From IMG/VR virus record IMGVR_UViG_3300013094_000027, positions 1-64,000 of that record: DNA of 64,000 nt; one strand, 5' to 3'. The notes beneath the pieces were generated by a model, which saw only the letters and a program-made list of their open reading frames with translations, searched no databases and was not told where the DNA came from. This DNA is from a virus. Each line of letters starts with the position of its first letter. Within the stretch, counting starts at the first letter, position 1. Positions 41,387-48,250 of the stretch are shown here, piece after piece. The position numbers and the translations under genes are program-made.

Positions 41387-42619
41387 TTAGATTCTTTCTT
41401 CAAATTCACAAACCTTGCCTTTTTCATGATCATATATTGTTGCAACAGCACATCTAATCGAACAAACATAGTTATTATCTTGATGCCATCTATCAGCACC
41501 TGTTAAAGAAGGAAGTTGTTTTACTCTTACACCTTTAATATCTTTTTCCATATAAAAATGCTTATCACCAGTATGTACTTCTTTGTATTTACATTTACCC
41601 CAATATTCCCAAAACTCAGTAGCTAATAGTAAAGGTAATTCATCTATCTTACAATTTCCATGATGATAACCTATTAGAGTATTTCCGTAGATTTTTATTT
41701 TTCTGTTTGCAGCAGATCTATCAAAACAAATGTCAGCGTTTTTTCTAAAATATGCTTCTAAAGCGTGACCTAAGAAAAACTCTTTCATTTTTGCATGATT
41801 TCCTTGAACACAAATAACATTTAATTTGTTGCAATGCAATTTCAAAATTTCAATAGCATGTACCAAAACATTAAATCCTACTTCATAAGATTTATCCCAT
41901 AAACAAATATTATCTTGAGTATGATTACTTATACTTGTTCCATTTTGGTAATTATCTGAATTAAAAAAGTCATTACCTATAACAAAAGTTATTTCTTCCA
42001 AATAATAAGAAGCCACTGCTTTTTCTAAAAGAGAAAATAATATTTTTATATATTGATCAGCTCTTTGTTGAATTGTTATATTTTCTCCATCCATTTTATC
42101 TATATGATAGTCTGCAATAGATAATTCTAACATTGTCTTTCTTTTGGAAACATGCTTTTCAACTATATTGAAAAGTGGTTTTTCACTTGGTTTAAATGTT
42201 TTAAGAAATTCTTGAAATTCTTGAAGTACGTTTTGTTCTTTTGAAATAGCAACTACTTTTGCAGCAGTTAACCATGTATCAGGTTTTCCTGAATTCCATA
42301 CAGAATATCTGGCAAGTTTCCATTTTGATTTATCTAACTGAATCAGAGATTCTATTTCTTCTGCTGTTTTTGGTTGAAAAGAACTTTCTATTTTAAATTC
42401 AGCAGTACCTTTTTCAAGATCTTCTATATAACCTGTTGCAAAACCATTTTTTTGTAATTCAAAATAATTGTCTTCAGCATCAGATTCTTCTTTTTGAAGA
42501 TTTAAAACTTCTTGTTTTAAAGAAAGAAATTCTTCTAAACTCATGTTTAATTTTTGTGCAGTTTCAATGTTACTTTTTTTCCATGAAATTGCTTTTGCAA
42601 CCGTTTCTAATTTAGTCAT
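41387..42619 (-). CDS. Calcineurin-like metallophosphoesterase, 410 residues
   Basis: The product starts at ATG 42619. The dimetal site is complete by motif: DYH (Asp170, His172), GND (215-217), GNH (273-275), His319/His320 and a final His349/His354 pair (VHTGDKH). The fold occupies roughly residues 163-405. The first 60 residues form a small helical region with a helix-turn-helix look (ETAQKLNMSLEEFLSLK), followed by a linker. Such enzymes cleave phosphodiesters; nuclease (Mre11/SbcD-like) or nucleotide phosphodiesterase activity are the main options and cannot be separated here. It is the first gene after a consensus promoter and opens the operon for connector, muzzle and internal proteins. 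Confidence 0.8.
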   Translation of the reverse strand: MTKLETVAKAISWKKSNIETAQKLNMSLEEFLSLKQEVLNLQKEESDAEDNYFELQKNGFATGYIEDLEKGTAEFKIESSFQPKTAEEIESLIQLDKSKWKLARYSVWNSGKPDTWLTAAKVVAISKEQNVLQEFQEFLKTFKPSEKPLFNIVEKHVSKRKTMLELSIADYHIDKMDGENITIQQRADQYIKILFSLLEKAVASYYLEEITFVIGNDFFNSDNYQNGTSISNHTQDNICLWDKSYEVGFNVLVHAIEILKLHCNKLNVICVQGNHAKMKEFFLGHALEAYFRKNADICFDRSAANRKIKIYGNTLIGYHHGNCKIDELPLLLATEFWEYWGKCKYKEVHTGDKHFYMEKDIKGVRVKQLPSLTGADRWHQDNNYVCSIRCAVATIYDHEKGKVCEFEERI

Positions 42620-42644
42620 TAGTTTTTAGTTTTAAAAATTTTTA

Positions 42645-42675
42645 CAAAACTACATTGATTTTTTATTATAGCAAA
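42645..42675 (-). promoter_or_regulatory. Bacteroides-type promoter of the connector/muzzle/RNA-polymerase operon
   Basis: On the minus strand, TTTG (plus 42672-42675) is followed after 19 bp by TAGTTTTG (plus 42645-42652), matching TTTG-N19-21-TAnnTTTG. The -7 ends 25 bp before the ATG at 42619. The terminator at 42704-42729 isolates it from the fibre operon upstream, and no comparable promoter is seen until 2852-2883, so this one may serve nearly 40 kb. Confidence 0.75.
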
Positions 42676-42703
42676 ATAAATTTTAAAAATTTATTAAAAA
42701 ATA

Positions 42704-42729
42704 AAGGGAGCCTAAGAATAAGCCCCCTT
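42704..42729 (-). terminator. Rho-independent terminator of the fibre operon
   Basis: AAGGGAGC (42704-42711) pairs with GCCCCCTT (42722-42729) with one A-C mismatch around a 10-base loop. On the minus strand TATTTTTTAATAAATTTTT follows. It lies 42 bp past the stop of the beta-helical spike gene and just upstream of the next promoter. Confidence 0.75.
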
Positions 42730-42770
42730 ATAGTTGTACTTAAACCAATAAACGATACAACATTAATATT

Positions 42771-44243
42771 TTAAACAATTTCAACAACATTACCATTTCT
42801 CCATAAAGATCCTGAAACAAGACCTACAGAAGAAGTAGGTAAGTTGTATATTGTGGGCAAACCATTTATTATGTTATAACTACCTACAGTTCCACTTTGA
42901 TCACTATAACCTATAGCAAAACTTGAATTTTGAATACTACATCCAGAATATAAAACACAATTTTGCATGTTCAAATAATTAAACACATTGCTTGATCCTG
43001 TATATCTTATTACAGTATTGTTGCTAAAACAATTTTGATTTAAATATACATTTTTTAAAACAAAATCATAAGGTATTGGTTGTCCAAAATGCAATGAATC
43101 TGTTGTTATTACATTTGAATTGGGTATAGCAATATTTAAAAAACAAAGAGGTTGTGTTATTGTAGAACCAAAACTAATACTATGAACATTTTCTATTATA
43201 AAAGTATTTAATTTTCCTGAAACAACGATTACATCGTTATTATAAGCAGAAGCATAAAAACCATTTCTTATGATAACAAAAGAACTTCCAGGATTAACTG
43301 TTTCAGTAACATTATGATTAAATACATGACCCGATGTATTACCATTATATTTACCGGCAATTAAATCTACACCATAATAAATATAACCTCCATTAAGATC
43401 TATTGAAAAAGAACTTCCTGAATAGTATACACAATCGTTTTGTGAAGAAGAAATTACAGAATTGTTTCCAGATAATTTTATGTGTGTTGAAGGTCTTGCA
43501 TAACCACTACCTGAAGAATTAACAGTATGATTTATTAAAGGAGTACTATTATTATTAGTATTACCATAAATTTGATATGCTTCTATATACATTGATTTGT
43601 TGTAAGAAGCAGAAGAATAACCTCCGTTATTTCTTAAAAATCCTCCTGTAGAAGTTTGAAAATTTAAATAACCTGTTACTATAAATCCTGCAGCACCATC
43701 TGATACACTAGAAGAATCTATAAAATAGCCTGATCCTGTAAAAGTTACATTTGCTCCATTATAAAATGTCCAATAAGTAGTAGGAATGTAAATGTTGGCT
43801 GCTGTACTATATGACCCTGCCATTACATAAATTCCTGCATTAGCGTGTTGCGGTGAAGAAGTTGTTCCTGATCCAAGAACAGCATTGTATGCCAAATCAA
43901 TTGTTTTAAAAGGATTTGCTACAGAACCATCTCCATTGTTAGAATTATTGGAATCAACATAAAATAAATATAGAGGATTATATGTAGCCCCCGAACAAGA
44001 TCCGCATTGACATATTTTAGCATCCATTGTGCTAAGAATGGTTTGTAAATCGGTATTTGCAGGTAGCTTTGTGCAACTTAAATATGCTGTTGAAAAAACA
44101 CAAGGTGTTTGAATCGCATCTTCACATATTGTACCTTGACAAGGAATTGTTGCTGGATTTACACAATAATTTGGAGGACAACTGCAATTTGCATTTGCAC
44201 AACCATTATTATAGTTATAATTATTATTTTGACAATTACACAT
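42771..44243 (-). CDS. Beta-helical tail spike / receptor-binding protein candidate, 490 residues
   Basis: The product starts at ATG 44243. Residues 1-85 are Cys-rich (about a dozen Cys, Asn-rich start), a pattern shared with the 117-residue protein at 45450-45803 and plausibly an attachment/trimer domain. From residue 93, VDSNNSNNGDGS then ANPFKTIDLAYN is the classic entry to a right-handed parallel beta-helix, and the following 350 residues are Asn/Ser/Thr/Gly-rich beta repeats. This fits a surface spike that binds or degrades host polysaccharide; no catalytic residues can be assigned. It is the last gene before the operon terminator. Confidence 0.65.
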   Translation of the reverse strand: MCNCQNNNYNYNNGCANANCSCPPNYCVNPATIPCQGTICEDAIQTPCVFSTAYLSCTKLPANTDLQTILSTMDAKICQCGSCSGATYNPLYLFYVDSNNSNNGDGSVANPFKTIDLAYNAVLGSGTTSSPQHANAGIYVMAGSYSTAANIYIPTTYWTFYNGANVTFTGSGYFIDSSSVSDGAAGFIVTGYLNFQTSTGGFLRNNGGYSSASYNKSMYIEAYQIYGNTNNNSTPLINHTVNSSGSGYARPSTHIKLSGNNSVISSSQNDCVYYSGSSFSIDLNGGYIYYGVDLIAGKYNGNTSGHVFNHNVTETVNPGSSFVIIRNGFYASAYNNDVIVVSGKLNTFIIENVHSISFGSTITQPLCFLNIAIPNSNVITTDSLHFGQPIPYDFVLKNVYLNQNCFSNNTVIRYTGSSNVFNYLNMQNCVLYSGCSIQNSSFAIGYSDQSGTVGSYNIINGLPTIYNLPTSSVGLVSGSLWRNGNVVEIV

Positions 44244-44254
44244 ATTTATTATTT

Positions 44255-45436
44255 TTAGCTAGATGTTGTTGTAAAAGGAACTGAAGCACATATATAAGGT
44301 GCAATACCTGTTACTGTTGTTGTAACAACAATATTATAAGAAGTAGATCCTGTCAAATTAGTAAATGTTCCTGTGACAGGTAATGAAGGATTGGTATATG
44401 TTGCTGTTGCTATACTTGTTCCACCACTTGCTGCATATAAATTAAGTACATAAGTTACATTAGAAGTTATGTAAGGTGTCAAAGTATACGATACTGACGT
44501 ATGTGCCGGTGTAGTATTTAATGCAGGACAATATCCAATATTATTTGTTACAGTAGATAATGTTGTTTTATTACAAGTAAGACCTAGTGTAGAGTTTGTT
44601 AAAACAGAAATTACTTTTATTGTGTAATTAGATGTTGGTAACAAAGCTGTTCCGGAAATAGGAACATTTAATGGTGAAGTACTATTTGATAAAGTAACCA
44701 AATTAATACTTGTAGTATATGAATTTCCTGCAGAATCTGTTACAACAACAGAAGAACCTGTGTCAGAAAATCCTGAAGGAATAAAAGTGTATCCGTCAAA
44801 AAACAAATTAATACCTGAAGTATAACTTATTACTTGAGCAGCAAAATTTATAATTACTTGTGAACAAGTAGGTGTTACAGCATTTAAAGCATTTGTTATT
44901 CCTGATCTTGCGTCACACAATGTTAACCAAAGATTAGTTAAAGTGTCTGCTACAGTAGCGGGAGAATTTACCCATCCAGGAATTGCACTCATTGAAGATC
45001 TTGGATTAGCAAAAGAACTTGAACTATTTAAATTAGCACATTCTTTAGTAATAGCTGTAGCTAATGCTGATTGAGAACCTGTTACTCCGACATATGCACA
45101 CCATACTGATACCATTTCTGCTAAAACAACATCTATTGTTTGTGTTGTTCCACTATTACCTAAACATAAAGGATTAATTTTAGGAGTAGTATATGGAGCA
45201 GTAATACCTGATGTTATATTAAAAAGAGTATTTATATTAGTAGTGTTTGTGGCAACTTCGCTACTCAATGTTGTATAGTTAGTAAGTATAGTATTTACTT
45301 GTTGCCCAACTAATACTAAATAACTGTATGGATATAAAGTTTCAACAGGATTTCCATTACTATCATCATAAATTAAATTAGATGGTAATGTTATTAAATT
45401 ATTAGGAACCCATATAGGTATAATAGGCTGTGCCAT
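44255..45436 (-). CDS. Fibre protein with C-terminal Ig/fibronectin-like repeats, 393 residues
   Basis: The product starts at ATG 45436. The N-terminal 100 residues include a helical trimer-like stretch (EVATNTTNINTLFN). The C-terminal half comprises two or three beta-sandwich-like units of about 90 residues (TDSAGNSYTTSINLVTL, SNYTIKVISVL, SYTLTPYITSNVTYVLNLYA, SYNIVVTTTVTG), typical of fibronectin type III or Ig-like folds on phage surfaces. Scattered Cys occur in the middle. It is co-transcribed with the neighbouring Cys-rich and spike genes and is likely part of the same appendage. Confidence 0.6.
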   Translation of the reverse strand: MAQPIIPIWVPNNLITLPSNLIYDDSNGNPVETLYPYSYLVLVGQQVNTILTNYTTLSSEVATNTTNINTLFNITSGITAPYTTPKINPLCLGNSGTTQTIDVVLAEMVSVWCAYVGVTGSQSALATAITKECANLNSSSSFANPRSSMSAIPGWVNSPATVADTLTNLWLTLCDARSGITNALNAVTPTCSQVIINFAAQVISYTSGINLFFDGYTFIPSGFSDTGSSVVVTDSAGNSYTTSINLVTLSNSTSPLNVPISGTALLPTSNYTIKVISVLTNSTLGLTCNKTTLSTVTNNIGYCPALNTTPAHTSVSYTLTPYITSNVTYVLNLYAASGGTSIATATYTNPSLPVTGTFTNLTGSTSYNIVVTTTVTGIAPYICASVPFTTTSS

Positions 45437-45449
45437 AATTATTATTTAT

Positions 45450-45803
45450 TTAATTTGTTTCTAAAGAAGTACCTGCAACTAATTGATTTACAGTATTTTG
45501 TAATGCTGTGATATTTTGATTTGCCGTGCAAATAGCATTTACAATTATTTGTAAAACATCATTTAAATTTGTAGGATTTTGACAAGAAGGACATGGTGTA
45601 TAAATACAAGAAAGATTCAAAGTACTTAAATTCAATAATCCTTGAATATAACACGTTTCTTGTCCTATTTTTAATAAAACATCACTTACTGTATCTCCAT
45701 TGCATATATTAATGCATGGTATGGAATTACCATTATAAGTAACACAATTTGATCCTTCAACAGATCCACAACGAGTTGATTTATTAGGAATTATCGGTTC
45801 CAT
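45450..45803 (-). CDS. Cys-rich fibre-base protein, 117 residues
   Basis: The longest open frame begins at 45857, but the ATG at 45803 (MEPIIPNKST) is the better start: the upstream extension is a hydrophobic translation of the overlapping gene. It has nine cysteines, with NCVTYNGNSIPC-like beta segments and a repeated pattern of a Cys followed by a helix (DTVSDVLLKIGQETC, NLNDVLQIIVNAIC). The C-terminal 40 residues form a short coiled coil (NQNITALQNTVNQL). A similar Cys-rich helix pattern opens the 490-residue spike protein. The role as adaptor is inferred. It overlaps the holin-like gene by 20 bp. Confidence 0.6.
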   Translation of the reverse strand: MEPIIPNKSTRCGSVEGSNCVTYNGNSIPCINICNGDTVSDVLLKIGQETCYIQGLLNLSTLNLSCIYTPCPSCQNPTNLNDVLQIIVNAICTANQNITALQNTVNQLVAGTSLETN

Positions 45804-46044
45804 CTGTAGTTTGTTTTTGCCAATGAAAAAATTGACAAATAAAATAAATTCCACCATTTGCAGAACCTATAATATTTGCTATTAATAATCTTAAATGTTC
45901 TGATATGTATTCAGAAAGATTTGGTGATACAACCATCAACCATATTCCACTTATTGCCATAATTATACGATAAATAAGTTTAATTGATGATGGTGTTTCG
46001 GCATTAAATGCTTCTTTTGAAAAGTCTAATTTAATATTAGCCAT
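45784..46044 (-). CDS. Holin-like small membrane protein, 86 residues
   Basis: The product starts at ATG 46044. Two hydrophobic segments, about 22-41 (KLIYRIIMAISGIWLMVVS) and 51-73 (LRLLIANIIGSANGGIYFI), are separated by a short polar turn, with a charged N-terminus and a polar Gln/Thr/Asp-rich tail. This is the size and topology of a phage holin. It overlaps the 93-residue membrane/coiled-coil gene by 8 bp, so the two are probably made together. The lysozyme lies 17 kb away, so a lysis role is plausible but unproven; an appendage-associated membrane protein is the alternative. Confidence 0.6.
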   Translation of the reverse strand: MANIKLDFSKEAFNAETPSSIKLIYRIIMAISGIWLMVVSPNLSEYISEHLRLLIANIIGSANGGIYFICQFFHWQKQTTDGTDNS

Positions 46045-46318
46045 GTTTGTAAGTTTCTATTGAAGTTACTCTTTTATCTATATGTTTGACAAATTCTTCA
46101 AGATCGTTTACTTTATCTAATACATTAAGTAATTTTTCATCATTTTTACCCATATGTATTAAAAGATCCCGAATATCTTTGTTCATTTCTTTTATTTCTT
46201 TGTTTGTGTTATCTTGGCTTTTTTTAATTCCGTTTAAAATAAAAATAGCCCATGTTCCAAGAAATGATAGTGTTATTCCAATTATAGCAATAATGCTTTC
46301 AGAACTTAAATTTGTCAT
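46037..46318 (-). CDS. Single-pass membrane protein with coiled coil, possible lysis accessory, 93 residues
   Basis: The product starts at ATG 46318. Residues 7-28 are hydrophobic (SIIAIIGITLSFLGTWAIF). The rest is a highly charged coiled coil (KEIKEMNKDIRDLL, LDKVNDLEEFVKHIDKRV). The layout recalls small phage proteins that partner with holins or tether appendages to membrane. It overlaps the two-helix holin-like gene by 8 bp. Confidence 0.6.
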   Translation of the reverse strand: MTNLSSESIIAIIGITLSFLGTWAIFILNGIKKSQDNTNKEIKEMNKDIRDLLIHMGKNDEKLLNVLDKVNDLEEFVKHIDKRVTSIETYKHG

Positions 46319-46359
46319 TTTAATATTGTTTGTATTTTATAAATTTGTTGTGTTTATTA

Positions 46360-47991
46360 TTATAAAATAAAAGCTTTAGCTGATTGCATTGCAGAAGAAC
46401 TTAAATTATTCCAATTCAAAGTATTAGAAAGTGTAGGATTTCCAAAATCCCATATAGTTTGTCCTACTGATGAATTTATATCTGTTGCATTAACATAGCA
46501 AACTAATTGTGTAGCACCTTGAGAAAGAACAAGATTTGCTTGTGTTCCTGGGGTTGATGCATTTAATGTTATACTTTTTAAATTTGTACCATTTAAGGTT
46601 AAATTTGTATTAACTGTATAAGTAACACTCGATTGTAAGGTTACTGTCATCATGCCTGATGGTACTATTGTTGGAATGTAAGTAAATGTACCTACATTAA
46701 ATCCTGCCGTTCCAGAAAAAGTTACTGACCAATTACCACCTGATGTAGGAACTACTGTTGTTAATGTTGTTGCAGTTAATGTGCTATTTATTGTGACACC
46801 TATAGTTCCACCAGAAGCTAAATATACAGCATTCCATGAAATACCTGATGTATTTAAAACTACTGGGTATGTTGGTGTTGTTGTCAAAGATAAAGTTGAA
46901 CCTGTTGTAACAACAGTACCAGCAGTATAAGTAATATATTGAGTTATTGAATTGTATGTACTATTAAATATGAATGTTTGACCACTTTGAAATGTAACTG
47001 TTCCAGTTGTATTTATAGTAAATGAAGCAGCACCAAACCCTCCAGAATTTGAAGTTCCCATAGAAATAGTACCTGTACCACAATAAACCCATGCTGTAGT
47101 TCCTATTATACAAGGATTACCAAGATTTGTACCCAAAGCAATATTACCATTCAAATACATGGTGTAGCCATTTAAAGTAGTAGTAACACTTGCAGCAAAT
47201 GTGCAGTTTGTTACTGCACAAAGATTACTTGATAAAGTTATTGTACCACCACCAAATGTTACAGTTCCTGGATTGCAACCAGATGTATTTGTTGTTGAGT
47301 TTGAATTAGAAGAGTTTAAATTAAGAGTGCATGTACCAGATATGTTTAAAGTATTTGTAAATACAACTGTTCCAGAAACATAAGTGAAAGTGCAAGAAGA
47401 CAAATTAATCCCAAAAGAAGAACATGTAAAAGTGCCAGAACCTGCTGCTATTTGAACAGTCATAGAAGTAAACTTATTAGTAAAACTACTTACTGATGAC
47501 CCAGAACCATAAATATATGTTGATGATCCTGTTATTACAACTTGTGATAATCCTTGTGATGTTAATGTACCACCATTTACTGTTATAGATGTTGCACTTA
47601 AAAATAAAGTTCCTGATACTGTTAAACTATCGGAAATTGTAATCGTAATACCTGTTGTATTGCAATAAATTTGGTTTGTCCAAACTTTTCCATTTGATGT
47701 TATCGTTGAGTTTGTGTTGATAGCAAGATAACCACTACCTGAACTTGTCATACTTGTCCCTAATGTGATATTACCTGAAACAGTTAAGTTGTTAGTAAAA
47801 GTTATGTTGTGTGTATAGTTTGTAAAATCAACATTGTTACATACGGATGCTACGTTAACTGTACATGCTGGACTAGATGATGTAAACGTAGCGGTATTAC
47901 CATCTGTTGCAGTAGGGACTACTCCTAAAGACCAATTAGTAGACACATTCCAGTTAGAATTGGTTGTTCCTGTAAAATTGTTGGCAGCCAT
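46360..47991 (-). CDS. Large beta-helical surface protein, 543 residues
   Basis: The product starts at ATG 47991. The opening (WNVSTNWSLGVVPTATD) followed by alternating short Ser/Thr/Gly/Asn-rich strands (TVSGNITLGTS, TVSGTLFLSATSITVNGG, GTVTFGGGTITL) is the signature of a right-handed beta-helix or beta-solenoid built from about 20-30 residue coils, as in adhesins and phage spikes. Acidic and basic residues are almost absent. No catalytic motif is seen. It shares the fibre operon; it could be the host-range-determining spike. Confidence 0.6.
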   Translation of the reverse strand: MAANNFTGTTNSNWNVSTNWSLGVVPTATDGNTATFTSSSPACTVNVASVCNNVDFTNYTHNITFTNNLTVSGNITLGTSMTSSGSGYLAINTNSTITSNGKVWTNQIYCNTTGITITISDSLTVSGTLFLSATSITVNGGTLTSQGLSQVVITGSSTYIYGSGSSVSSFTNKFTSMTVQIAAGSGTFTCSSFGINLSSCTFTYVSGTVVFTNTLNISGTCTLNLNSSNSNSTTNTSGCNPGTVTFGGGTITLSSNLCAVTNCTFAASVTTTLNGYTMYLNGNIALGTNLGNPCIIGTTAWVYCGTGTISMGTSNSGGFGAASFTINTTGTVTFQSGQTFIFNSTYNSITQYITYTAGTVVTTGSTLSLTTTPTYPVVLNTSGISWNAVYLASGGTIGVTINSTLTATTLTTVVPTSGGNWSVTFSGTAGFNVGTFTYIPTIVPSGMMTVTLQSSVTYTVNTNLTLNGTNLKSITLNASTPGTQANLVLSQGATQLVCYVNATDINSSVGQTIWDFGNPTLSNTLNWNNLSSSAMQSAKAFIL

Positions 47992-47995
47992 TTAA

Positions 47996-48247
47996 TTAAA
48001 TTGTTCCTGTTTGCCCTATAAATGTAGTTGTATTTAAAAGATTAGTTAAAGCAGCAACAGTATTAAGTTCATTTTGAATAGATTGTCCTCTTGCAATAAC
48101 AGCGTTTATTACATCATTTTGAGTTTGTGGACTAAAAATAGCAACCACTACACCACTTTGTAAAGTACCATCATTTAATGTATAGTCTACTGTTACATTT
48201 AAACTATTTGAACTAACTTGTTGTTGTCCTGTGATTGTATATGTCAT
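47996..48247 (-). CDS. Small fibre-associated protein, 83 residues
   Basis: The product starts at ATG 48247. It has an N-terminal beta half (TGQQQVSSNSLNVTVDYTL) and a C-terminal helical half (QTQNDVINAVIARGQSIQNELN), with no Cys or membrane segment. It is tightly packed (3-4 bp gaps) between the 752-residue fibre and the 543-residue beta-solenoid protein, suggesting an adaptor or capping role. No family is recognised. Confidence 0.55.
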   Translation of the reverse strand: MTYTITGQQQVSSNSLNVTVDYTLNDGTLQSGVVVAIFSPQTQNDVINAVIARGQSIQNELNTVAALTNLLNTTTFIGQTGTI

Positions 48248-48250
48248 ATA

